A stretch of DNA of 64,000 nt from Bacteroidales bacterium UBA2861 (GTDB taxonomy: Bacteria > Bacteroidota > Bacteroidia > Bacteroidales > UBA932): contig DEFD01000018.1 in assembly GCA_002350615.1 (NCBI GenBank), forward strand, positions 173,132 to 237,131. Direction: 5' to 3'. The translations under genes were made by a program, and so were the position numbers. The notes beneath the pieces were generated by a model. The model worked only from the letters and a program-made list of their open reading frames with translations. It was not told the origin of the DNA and did no database searches. This document shows positions 1 to 7,040 of the stretch, in pieces (position 1 is the first letter of the stretch; the number at the start of each line of letters is the position of its first letter).

Positions 1-780
1 AGTTGCACCGGCAAGTTTGGCCGCAGACGGGAGATCAGTTCCCACCGCAGTAGCGAATTGCAGCGTCGGTTCAGTCATAGCAAGGATTTGACTCTTACTG
101 AAGCCCAGCTTCGCAAACTCCGTCTGTAGGCTCGTTACCTGGGATGCCGTGTATTCCGTAGTTCTGCCAAGCCTCTGAGCATCATCGGTAAGATCCTTTA
201 TGCGGGAAACGCTCGAACCCAGGACTGTTGATAGGTTAACATTGGCCTGTTCGAAGTCCGCTATTTTATTGATAGCACCTGACAAAACATTGACAATACC
301 CTTAATTGCAGCAATCCAAGGCAAAGCCTTACCTGCAATACCGAGCATCGCGCTACCTGTTTTTCCTGATGAGCCTTTCAATTCGGCAAGTCTATTTGAC
401 GTTTCCCGGATTTCACGATTGAGATGATTCCATTGCTCCGTCTCCGGAGTAGCATTTGCCAGAGCTGCCTTGGTCTGACGGAGGTGCGCCTGAAGCTCTT
501 TCAGCGTCATATTGTTCAAATCAATCTGGCGCTTGAAACTGCTATAAGCCTGACGGCTTGCGTCCAATGTCTGCTTCTGCGTTTGTATGGCACCAGAAAG
601 CCGTTGGACCTCGGCAGATTCTTGCCCGTAAGTACTTACGGCTTGTTTCTGCTGCTTTTCAAGTTCCTTCATCGCCTTCTCCTGCTTCTTGACTTCTGCA
701 GAGAGTTCAGATAACTTCTTTCTGGCGGTATCGCCATTTACAATTATATTCAGACGAAGGTCTTCTTCCTTCAGTGCCAT
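1..780 (-). CDS. Phage tail tape measure protein, N-terminal part (partial)
   Basis: The frame is open from the ATG at 780 to the window edge, giving 260 residues with no stop. The first ~110 residues are charged and helical (KKLSELSAEVKKQEKAMKEL). They are followed by a glycine/alanine-rich hydrophobic stretch (AMLGIAGKALPWIAAIKG) and then the typical tape-measure core pattern (RLGRTTEYTASQVTSLQTEF, FAKLGFSKSQILAMTEPTL). In tailed phages this protein sets tail length and is carried inside the tail tube. It is preceded by cargo genes that carry their own terminators. The C-terminal part is missing only because of the window edge. Confidence 0.88.
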   Translation of the reverse strand, partial: MALKEEDLRLNIIVNGDTARKKLSELSAEVKKQEKAMKELEKQQKQAVSTYGQESAEVQRLSGAIQTQKQTLDASRQAYSSFKRQIDLNNMTLKELQAHLRQTKAALANATPETEQWNHLNREIRETSNRLAELKGSSGKTGSAMLGIAGKALPWIAAIKGIVNVLSGAINKIADFEQANVNLSTVLGSSVSRIKDLTDDAQRLGRTTEYTASQVTSLQTEFAKLGFSKSQILAMTEPTLQFATAVGTDLPSAAKLAGAT

Positions 781-800
781 ATCTTATTCATTTTATGGCA

Positions 801-825
801 CAAAAATAGCCGCTATTCGGCGGCT
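801..825 (-). terminator. Rho-independent terminator after the secreted cargo gene
   Basis: On the minus strand a 6-bp stem (AGCCGC/GCGGCT) with a 6-nt loop is followed by ATTTTTG. It lies between the stop at 849 and the tape measure start at 780, and resembles the hairpin at 1611-1637. Confidence 0.7.
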
Positions 826-848
826 GGAAAGGACAAGGAATGACGTTG

Positions 849-1385
849 TTATCGATTCGACATATAAGCTTCAATCGATGGCAAGATGTATTCAAAATCT
901 GCAGAAACAATCTGTTTCATCTCTTTACTAATTGCCCTTCTCAACTGTAGATTCCTATTTATGGAAAAATCTCCTTTGGTAAAAGACTCTTCATCCATTG
1001 GCAATTCTTGAGCACACATGATGTTCCACCTACCTTTGTATGCAGAAACATGCAGATGTTCAAGAGCCACCGTATATGCGCCTGGATTAGAATAAATAGC
1101 TATGCTGAAATTGTAATTCGTGCGAATGTCCACCCCATTGATATTGATATATCGGTAAACGTAATAGAAGTCAAGAGCCCTGGAAGGTTTCTTAAATCTA
1201 TAATCGTATATGGTTCTGTAATATTTTTGAGCGAATTCAGTCCAGCTTTTTGCTCTGGAGTCCAATTCATATTGATCAGCATCTGCAACCTCGTAGGTTC
1301 GCTCAATTCTGAACATGTCATCAACTTGAGCAAACGAGAATATGGAGGTCAACTCCAATACCAGTATTATAAGAAAGCGTCTCAT
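849..1385 (-). CDS. Secreted hypothetical protein, phage cargo (moron) gene
   Basis: The protein has 178 residues from the internal ATG at 1385. That start gives a clean signal peptide (MRRFLIILVLELTSIFSFAQ); the longer GTG start at 1424 would put 13 unlikely residues in front. The rest is a soluble alpha/beta-looking domain with many aromatic residues (YYRTIYDYRFKK, YYVYRYININGVD). This general look recalls the DUF4468-type secreted proteins of Bacteroidota, but I cannot confirm the family. The gene lies between a decayed tape-measure fragment and the real tape measure gene and has its own terminator, so it is likely cargo expressed in the lysogen rather than a virion part. Confidence 0.6.
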   Translation of the reverse strand: MRRFLIILVLELTSIFSFAQVDDMFRIERTYEVADADQYELDSRAKSWTEFAQKYYRTIYDYRFKKPSRALDFYYVYRYININGVDIRTNYNFSIAIYSNPGAYTVALEHLHVSAYKGRWNIMCAQELPMDEESFTKGDFSINRNLQLRRAISKEMKQIVSADFEYILPSIEAYMSNR

Positions 1386-1416
1386 TGCCTGTTTAAGGAG
1401 CAAATATCGAGCCAAA

Positions 1417-1527
1417 TCATACACGCCGCAGTTCCTTCTGTAGCTTCAGAACCTCCCCTTTAACAGACTGGATTTTCGCACGGCCTTCATCGCCGTTGAT
1501 TATCATATTGAGCCGAAGATCCTCTTC
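1417..1527 (-). pseudogene. Decayed duplicate of the tape measure 5' end
   Basis: The minus strand reads EEDLRLNMIINGDEGRAK and continues to a TGA at 1417-1419. The true tape measure protein begins MALKEEDLRLNIIVNGDTAR. The two match strongly over about 20 residues and weakly after that, including charged E-V-x-K positions. The copy lacks the MALK start codon region and ends after 36 codons. It is probably a scar of the insertion or duplication that placed cargo genes at this site. Confidence 0.7.
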
Positions 1528-1610
1528 CTGGCATACTGTGGAATTATGATCGTCCTTTGCTTTATATACGATGCCATAGACTGGTTCAAGAAAAAGCGCA
1601 CACCCTCTGA

Positions 1611-1637
1611 AACAAAATAGCCGCCAATCAGGCGGCT
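1611..1637 (-). terminator. Rho-independent terminator after the retropepsin gene
   Basis: On the minus strand a perfect 7-bp stem (AGCCGCC/GGCGGCT) with a 5-nt loop is followed by ATTTTGTT. It lies 23 bp after the stop of the protease gene. Loop and flanks resemble the hairpin at 801-825, as expected if both came from one duplicated unit. Confidence 0.75.
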
Positions 1638-1659
1638 GAAAAGGGGAACAAATAGTTCT

Positions 1660-2229
1660 TTACTTATGATAGATGCTTTTCCCGTGACAGTTCTTGTATT
1701 CTTTGCCACTTCCACAAGCACACTTATCGGGCAAACGCTTTCTGATATTTACCTCATGTATCTTAAGACAGCGATTGTGTAGCTCGACTTCTTTGCAATA
1801 GTCTATTGTTTCAAGAGAAGGGAAGCGAAATGTCATTACCGTCTTTCCTGCGTAATTGGAAATGCAGAAATCACCTCTCGTTATCACATCCATTCCAATC
1901 AAGACATCCGCGTCTCCCTCTATGGAAAAAGAAGATGCCTTCCCCTCTGTAACGCGAACAGGTATAGATATATTCTCATTATTTAAGGTGAGTAGCACGT
2001 TATAGACAGGTACGATTTCAGCGCCATGCACTCCGGCAACCCGTGTAAATGCGACTGGTACGAGCCCCAATTTCCTTGCTGCAGTTTTAGTAATTGCAGA
2101 GCCTGTTGCTCCTGTGTCCCAGATTCCATTGGTAGCCAGAACACTTTGGGACACAATATCCGTCACTTTTACAGGCGTTTTTATCGAACGCTCGATTTTT
2201 GCGCCCCTGTGAGTGAGAACATTGACCAT
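1660..2229 (-). CDS. Retropepsin-like aspartic protease with C-terminal SEC-C zinc motif
   Basis: This 189-residue protein carries the retropepsin catalytic motif at residues 37-43 (WDTGATGS, Asp38) and a later hydrophobic-hydrophobic-G segment (DVLIGMDVI) that fits the second conserved region of the fold. Such single-domain proteases work as dimers. The C-terminus has a SEC-C zinc motif, C170-x-C172-x8-C181-H182, found in SecA and many adaptor-like proteins. No signal peptide is visible, so it should act in the cytoplasm. It starts 2 nt after the stop of the DUF5678-like gene, so the two are translated together. The substrate is unknown. It belongs to the cargo block before the tape measure and is followed by its own terminator. 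Confidence 0.85.
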   Translation of the reverse strand: MVNVLTHRGAKIERSIKTPVKVTDIVSQSVLATNGIWDTGATGSAITKTAARKLGLVPVAFTRVAGVHGAEIVPVYNVLLTLNNENISIPVRVTEGKASSFSIEGDADVLIGMDVITRGDFCISNYAGKTVMTFRFPSLETIDYCKEVELHNRCLKIHEVNIRKRLPDKCACGSGKEYKNCHGKSIYHK

Positions 2230-2231
2230 AT

Positions 2232-2480
2232 TTATGCAAAAACAATCTGGTTGGAGAAGAACTGGGTAAAGGCCGCGTCACCAGAAGTGCATTCTTGAAT
2301 TATGAATGTACCTATCTTTAATCCTCGGTCAACTGCCTTTGTGTAAACCTCCTCAAAAGTATCTCCTGAAAGGATAACACTTTTATCCTTTATCAAGACG
2401 AACTTATTGGGATATTGCTCAAATAATTCGTCGTGATGCTCTGTGAAATATCTGAAATTATCAACCAGATTCTTAGACAT
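2232..2480 (-). CDS. Small DUF5678-like protein paired with the retropepsin
   Basis: The protein has 82 residues from the ATG at 2480. That start is preferred over an upstream in-frame one at 2528 because AGGAG lies 7 nt before it and the promoter -7 box at 2499-2506 is downstream of the longer start. The body (FEQYPNKFVLIKDKSVILSG, then DTFEEVYTKAVDRGLKIGTF) has the form of DUF5678: a short beta segment on keeping or carrying something, then a helix with EE and a beta strand. From memory, small proteins of this type often sit next to retropepsin-like proteases in bacteria. Its function is not known. It may be the partner or regulator of the protease. Confidence 0.7.
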   Translation of the reverse strand: MSKNLVDNFRYFTEHHDELFEQYPNKFVLIKDKSVILSGDTFEEVYTKAVDRGLKIGTFIIQECTSGDAAFTQFFSNQIVFA

Positions 2481-2498
2481 GTAATCGCTCCTCCGCCG

Positions 2499-2547
2499 CA
2501 AATATAATAACATTTCACGAATAAACAACTATCAAACAATCGTGAAA
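2499..2547 (-). promoter_or_regulatory. Promoter of the cargo operon, with an inverted repeat
   Basis: On the minus strand the -7 box TATATTTG (2499-2506) is preceded after 19 nt by GTTG (2526-2529). An inverted repeat TTTCACGA/TCGTGAAA (2513-2520 and 2540-2547) spans the -33 region and could be an operator. Having its own promoter and terminators marks this block as a moron. Confidence 0.6.
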
Positions 2548-2550
2548 GGC

Positions 2551-2916
2551 TTATTGCTCAGAGACCTCGCGCCTTATGGATTCCCTGGTGGCATCGGTGA
2601 ACTCGTACATGAGGCGCCAGGCTATACGGTTGAAGGCGGACATCACCACTTTGTTGTGGATGGGACGGCGCTTGTGCCTGGCGCCGTTGGAATACCGGCG
2701 CATGTCCAGGAACCGTTCGTAAACGGGGTGCGTCAGGGTGAGCTGGCCGTCGAAAGAGCCGGACCCTCCGGAGACTGACACATTTCTGGAGTTAAGAAGA
2801 GTCCCCGATCTGGAGCCAAGGGAGGATTGAATCCTGGCAGTCTGCCTGGAAAGCATTCTGCTTCCTTCCTCTTCAAGGATTTTCCGAATGAAACGGTCTC
2901 TGACAAGGTCTGCCAT
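2551..2916 (-). CDS. Phage structural protein, possible tail completion protein
   Basis: This 121-residue basic protein (RDRFIRKILEEEGSRMLSRQ, then HKRRPIHNKVV) lies between the adaptor-type genes and the tape measure. In siphophages, tail completion or head-tail joining genes often occupy this place, but no motif proves the role. It begins 4 bp downstream of the stop of the gene at 2920 and ends before the cargo promoter, so it closes one late transcription unit. Confidence 0.55.
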   Translation of the reverse strand: MADLVRDRFIRKILEEEGSRMLSRQTARIQSSLGSRSGTLLNSRNVSVSGGSGSFDGQLTLTHPVYERFLDMRRYSNGARHKRRPIHNKVVMSAFNRIAWRLMYEFTDATRESIRREVSEQ

Positions 2917-2919
2917 AGC

Positions 2920-3366
2920 CTAACTGAAAGAGATGGACATGCTGTATCCGTTCCAGCCACCGAACACCGAAACCTCCGGACGAAGATCAAGAGCCGTCAA
3001 CTCCAAACCGAGAGAGCAGCTGTCAGCGTCCGCAAACAGTTTGTCAAGGATTTCATCGCACACCTCCAGGCATCGGTCAAACTGTTCCAGCTCCCTTTCC
3101 GGGGTATTGCCGGCTCCCAGGGACTTTTCCAGGGCGAAAACGACCGTCTCCATATCGGTAGAACGAGCATTGGCATCCGGGCCGAAATTTTGACGGCATT
3201 CAGGACGGGCTATCAGGACCTGCAGACCCGCAGCAGCATTCAGCAGAGAGGTGGCATCGTCCTGGGCGGTGACATAACTCACCGTCACGCTGGCTGTCGG
3301 AAGCGAGATATGACGCAGGTAGGCCTCAAGCCTTCCGAGTTTTGCGAGCTTTTGCAGCTTTTTCAT
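2920..3366 (-). CDS. Phage structural protein of unknown role
   Basis: The protein has 148 residues and a basic start (MKKLQKLAKLGRLEAYLRHI). It is mixed alpha/beta and ends in a serine-rich hydrophobic strand (YSMSISFS). The start overlaps the end of the upstream gene by 41 bp, so a later internal start is possible, though none is better placed. It belongs to the block between portal and tape measure. I do not recognise the family. Position suggests a head-tail connector or tail terminator. Confidence 0.55.
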   Translation of the reverse strand: MKKLQKLAKLGRLEAYLRHISLPTASVTVSYVTAQDDATSLLNAAAGLQVLIARPECRQNFGPDANARSTDMETVVFALEKSLGAGNTPERELEQFDRCLEVCDEILDKLFADADSCSLGLELTALDLRPEVSVFGGWNGYSMSISFS

Positions 3367-4213
3367 GGCGTTTGTTCTCTTTATAGTTGGACCACATATG
3401 CAGCAGAACCACCATCAGAGGGGCTTCGTCCACCGCTTCTATATTGCCGATAGTTCCTTCCCTCGCAAGCTGTATCAGCAGATCATTCCAGGTTGAAGGT
3501 TGTCCGGAACCATCCGAAGAAGAGAAGAGCCGTAACATATCCACATCTTCGCCTCCGAGGGTCAGTGTTCCTGTCTGCAAGTAATTGATACATGAAGCGA
3601 ACCACATCATTATGATATTCTTTTGCCACCCGGGGATGCCGGATACCGCATTCACCTCATCTTCGAAGGTTTCGGGCAGAACTGGCCGGACCTTGCGCCC
3701 CGCTTTGTTGGCCACTGCGGCACGAGGCCGGTATAGATGAGCAATACATTCATCAAGATCGCGGACATCTGAACTCTCGAAAAAAGCATTCAAGGCAACA
3801 CTCGCCTGCCGATATTCACCGAACGTGAGGTCCTGGCATAGAGTTGCCGGGCCAGTCAGGACACGAGCCTTTGTCCTGACGGCCGGCAACGGGTTCTGCA
3901 CGGAACAGAACGACAGTTGGGGCATGGCCCCGTTTTCGGAAGAAAGGAATATGTAGTCAATCGTCTTGCAGATCTGAGCGATGTTGGAGGCTACCGCTTC
4001 GTTAAACGCACTCTTGGTCGATATGCGCCTAAAACCAAGGAGACGGAAGACGAGGAGAACCTGCAGCTGGAGGGGTGAGAGTTCCCCGGATACCACCTTG
4101 TCATACTTCCTGAAAACGAATCGTACCTGGTCTGCTGTCATCTCATCCCAGCTGGACGGGAGCATTATGTTGTGCTTGCGTTGGCTTCCGTCAAAGAATT
4201 CAATCTGAGTCAT
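3326..4213 (-). CDS. Phage protein of the pre-tape-measure block
   Basis: This 295-residue protein begins MTQIEFFDGSQRKHNIMLPS and continues with SWDEMTADQVRFVFRKYDKV. The pattern of a W-x-E/D-M-T-x-x-Q-x-R-F-V-F segment is common in Bacteroidota phage proteins of unknown function. A highly basic tail follows (ENKRHEKAAKARKTRKA). The position between the adaptor gene and the tape measure would suit a tail assembly factor, which is inference only. It overlaps its upstream neighbour by 4 bp (ATGA). Confidence 0.55.
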   Translation of the reverse strand: MTQIEFFDGSQRKHNIMLPSSWDEMTADQVRFVFRKYDKVVSGELSPLQLQVLLVFRLLGFRRISTKSAFNEAVASNIAQICKTIDYIFLSSENGAMPQLSFCSVQNPLPAVRTKARVLTGPATLCQDLTFGEYRQASVALNAFFESSDVRDLDECIAHLYRPRAAVANKAGRKVRPVLPETFEDEVNAVSGIPGWQKNIIMMWFASCINYLQTGTLTLGGEDVDMLRLFSSSDGSGQPSTWNDLLIQLAREGTIGNIEAVDEAPLMVVLLHMWSNYKENKRHEKAAKARKTRKA

Positions 4214-5133
4214 ACGGTAAAGTATTTTTTCTTGGGGTCGTTGTCCGGAATCAATTTGGCGGATGCATAGGGGGCATCTCCTATTGCATTGCGGATCTGC
4301 GCCTCGGTATCGGAAAGCTGCTGCCGGAGTTTTCCGAGAGTCCAGTCAATCTCATCTGTCGTCGCAGCACGTCTTTCCTTGTTTCCCTGGTAACTAGGGG
4401 CAAACTGCCTTGCCACTTCTTGAGGAAAGGCGGCTATGCTCCAGCGGCTAAGAGCAAGGATAAGGGCCTTCAGCACGCACCACCGTCGGCAAGCATCAAG
4501 GATCCCTTCTTCGTCCGCCCCATTCAACAGGGAGGCAAGCCGTTCCTCGCCAATAATGCCGGACAAGGTTTCCTGCGCTTCCAAGAAAAGAGGGATAAGC
4601 ATGAAATATGTATACTGGCTGCGATCCACCGGATAGACCTTCTCAAGGATGGCAAGAGAACGGATAAGTGTTGCAGACTGGGCCTTGTATAGATCAGACT
4701 CTTTCCAGGAATAGTCATCAGTGTCACCAAGGTAGTTGAATAGCGAGTCAAGACTTCGGAAATAGCGCTCACGCATCTCCCTGTCGTCGCGGTCAATCTG
4801 CCATTCAAAGGCCACCTTTTCATTGTCGTCCACTTTGATTTTCCGTCCTGTTTCTCCATGAGAGAGACCTGTCAGACGCGCATAATTGCTGATGGCGAGA
4901 AAAGCGATGGGGCGGCGCACCATATCCAACCATTCCTGATCGGCATCACTCAGACTGTCCTGCGAGTAGAGCTGTTCTGCACGAGCAATCACTGCAGAGC
5001 CCACCAGCATGGCCACCTCCCTGGTGGCTGACAGCACTTCACTCTCCACCGCCTTATAATCGGCGGACGCCTGGAAGGTGCCGGACAGTCCATAGAGCTC
5101 CATGGAGCCTTTATTGTCTTTGTTGAATAGCAT
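4210..5133 (-). CDS. DUF6712-like phage adaptor protein
   Basis: The 307-residue protein starts 2 bp after the portal stop. It contains a segment typical of a Bacteroidota phage family I know as DUF6712: a helical N-terminus, DQEWLDMVRRPIAFLAISNY in the middle, then KVDDNEKVAFEWQIDRDDRE. Placement right after the portal fits a head-tail adaptor. The family name is from memory and a profile search would settle it. A lysine- and aspartate-rich end (DNDPKKKYFTV) closes the protein. Confidence 0.6.
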   Translation of the reverse strand: MLFNKDNKGSMELYGLSGTFQASADYKAVESEVLSATREVAMLVGSAVIARAEQLYSQDSLSDADQEWLDMVRRPIAFLAISNYARLTGLSHGETGRKIKVDDNEKVAFEWQIDRDDREMRERYFRSLDSLFNYLGDTDDYSWKESDLYKAQSATLIRSLAILEKVYPVDRSQYTYFMLIPLFLEAQETLSGIIGEERLASLLNGADEEGILDACRRWCVLKALILALSRWSIAAFPQEVARQFAPSYQGNKERRAATTDEIDWTLGKLRQQLSDTEAQIRNAIGDAPYASAKLIPDNDPKKKYFTV

Positions 5134-5135
5134 AT

Positions 5136-6509
5136 CTACTGGTTTTTAATACGGGATGAAGCGGAAAGGGATTCTTCAGTCTTCACGCTCTGGTGATAGA
5201 ACCCCATCTGAACGTCTTTCCCCGGGAAATTGAATCGTATGGCTTTGTTGATGCCGGAAAGGATTACATTCGAAGGAATGGCAGTATCCGATGCCAGATA
5301 AAGTTTGAAGGCATACAGCATCTCGGACCCGGAAGCCAGCTTCCCGTTCACCATTATGTTCGACAGTGATGGGTGGAGGCCCATACCGGAAGTGATGGCG
5401 GATACCGAAGCTTCGGCAATCTTCAGCTGGGATTCCACAAAATCCTTGATCTTCTGGTCCACGGCCTCAATCTTCCAAGCATGCGCATTGCCCTGGTCGT
5501 CGATGCAGTCTATGGAATGGAACATTTTCCCGGCATTCTCCTTTCCCGTGAGAACAGACACCATGGAGTCGAGCAACTGCTTGGTGATGTTCATTATCTC
5601 TTCTTCAATCTTTGTGTCATCCCAGTCGGGATGCGATTTCTGGAGAACCTCCCGCCGGTAGTCCCAGTAGGCCTGCGAACTGTGTACATGGTAGGCCAAG
5701 TTGATGCCGTTATCCGTCACATACTTGAATATGCTCGGGATCTCGCTCCCCCGGACTATCCAACGCATTGCACCCCAGAACTGCGGCAGCGCATAGAAAT
5801 CATGACCGAATGAAGGCAACCTCACATAAGATGCAGCCACAGGGAAACGCCCCGGGTCAGCATCCAGGAAAACCGGATATTCGCGTATGCCGCTGCGGCT
5901 GCATGCATGCTCGAAGTCCCCTGTAAGAATATGTCTGCAACAGGAGATATCAAGTTCGTCGTTATCCGGCCACTCAAGCCTGGCATTCTTAACCGGCAGG
6001 TGCTCAAGTTTTGCAATGAACCGGCTTGCACCCACCCTCGCTCCTCTCGCAAGATGTTTGGCATCGAAGTAACCGCCGGTACTGAGATAATCGCCCATCA
6101 CTCCCAGCAGATAAGACTTGTAGTCCCAGCCGGACAGCCAGCGTTCCACTTCCGCATCACGCACCCAGGATTGTATGATAGTCCCATCAACGATCTCAAG
6201 TCTGTAAAGCTGGGGGCCCTGGCCCCAAAGAAGTCCACGCTGCCTCTCGATTATTCCTGGAGCGAGGTTGTTTTCGCCGATTGTATTGCGTATGAATACT
6301 GGGATATTGTTATCCCACCCATATGGGACAATTTTGTAGCCTCCGATGCTCTGCGGCATAACCTCCCAGTTCTTGTAATCGTTTCGCAGCACCAGGGAGC
6401 CGAAACTGCCGGACAGGGAACCGTCAATGGCATTGGAAAGTATATATACCCTGCCGTCGTCGAGATGTGCGGCAAAGGAATGGTCAGATATTCTTACGGT
6501 TTTGCTCAT
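5136..6509 (-). CDS. Phage portal protein
   Basis: At 457 residues this has the usual portal length. The N-terminal part (YGWDNNIPVFIRNTIGENNL, then IIERQRGLLWGQGPQ) matches the early portal region seen in Bacteroidota siphophages. A long helical stretch follows (WDDTKIEEEIMNITKQLLDS), and a segment on an invariant G-x-x-P (TSGMGLHPSLSNIMVNGKLA) lies late, as in other portals. The portal is the dodecameric ring through which DNA enters the capsid. It lies downstream of the terminase genes and overlaps the small gene before it by 4 bp. Confidence 0.8.
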   Translation of the reverse strand: MSKTVRISDHSFAAHLDDGRVYILSNAIDGSLSGSFGSLVLRNDYKNWEVMPQSIGGYKIVPYGWDNNIPVFIRNTIGENNLAPGIIERQRGLLWGQGPQLYRLEIVDGTIIQSWVRDAEVERWLSGWDYKSYLLGVMGDYLSTGGYFDAKHLARGARVGASRFIAKLEHLPVKNARLEWPDNDELDISCCRHILTGDFEHACSRSGIREYPVFLDADPGRFPVAASYVRLPSFGHDFYALPQFWGAMRWIVRGSEIPSIFKYVTDNGINLAYHVHSSQAYWDYRREVLQKSHPDWDDTKIEEEIMNITKQLLDSMVSVLTGKENAGKMFHSIDCIDDQGNAHAWKIEAVDQKIKDFVESQLKIAEASVSAITSGMGLHPSLSNIMVNGKLASGSEMLYAFKLYLASDTAIPSNVILSGINKAIRFNFPGKDVQMGFYHQSVKTEESLSASSRIKNQ

Positions 6510-6880
6510 ATCATCTGTATCTTTTCTCCATTGTAGATCATCAGCAGCGGCTGATAAAAATGCCGTACTTGCATGGTGTCCAGGTTGATGTAGCGCTCTA
6601 CGATATCGGCATCTTTGTGATGTCTGGTATCTTCACGGGAAAGAAGGCGACCGTGACGCACTTCCACAATGCCCTCGCTGCTCCCCTCTGTACGGTTACA
6701 GGACATGAAGGCGAAGGAGAAGGACTCCCCCCGCCCGGAGCGTTCCCGCATCTGCGCTATTGCATCCCATATTATCACGATGGCAAATTTACCCTCTGCC
6801 GGCGCCCAGGAAAGGACGGAAGCAACGGGTCCAGCCAGAGGGAGATGATTTTCTGCCTTTCGGGCGATATCGGGTGGCAT
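6506..6880 (-). CDS. Small phage protein between terminase and portal
   Basis: This 124-residue protein (start MPPDIARKAENHLPLAGPVA) shares an ATGA overlap with the portal gene, which supports it being translated. A TGA lies 13 codons before the ATG and no other start lies between. It contains a predicted alpha/beta core (FAIVIIWDAIAQMRERSG) and an R/H-rich middle. The gap back to the terminase stop is 160 bp. The family is not recognised. Confidence 0.55.
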   Translation of the reverse strand: MPPDIARKAENHLPLAGPVASVLSWAPAEGKFAIVIIWDAIAQMRERSGRGESFSFAFMSCNRTEGSSEGIVEVRHGRLLSREDTRHHKDADIVERYINLDTMQVRHFYQPLLMIYNGEKIQMI

Positions 6881-7009
6881 TTCGGGCGATATTTTGAGGT
6901 TTTTGGATAAGGTTTTTCAGCAAATCGCTGATTCTATGAAACTTAAGCCACGGAGCCGCCGGAAAGGCAAATAATCGGTGACAAAAAAGGCCGGCCCGCC
7001 CTCTTCTTC

Positions 7010-7025
7010 ACTTGCAATTGCAAGT
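7010..7025. repeat. 16-bp perfect palindrome after the terminase gene
   Basis: ACTTGCAATTGCAAGT is self-complementary over all 16 bases. It lies in the 160-bp gap between the terminase stop (7041) and the next gene (6880). No T-run follows on either strand, so it is not a standard terminator. It could be a protein-binding site or an RNA-processing hairpin. Confidence 0.5.
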
Positions 7026-7040
7026 ATTCAAAAAGGTGAT

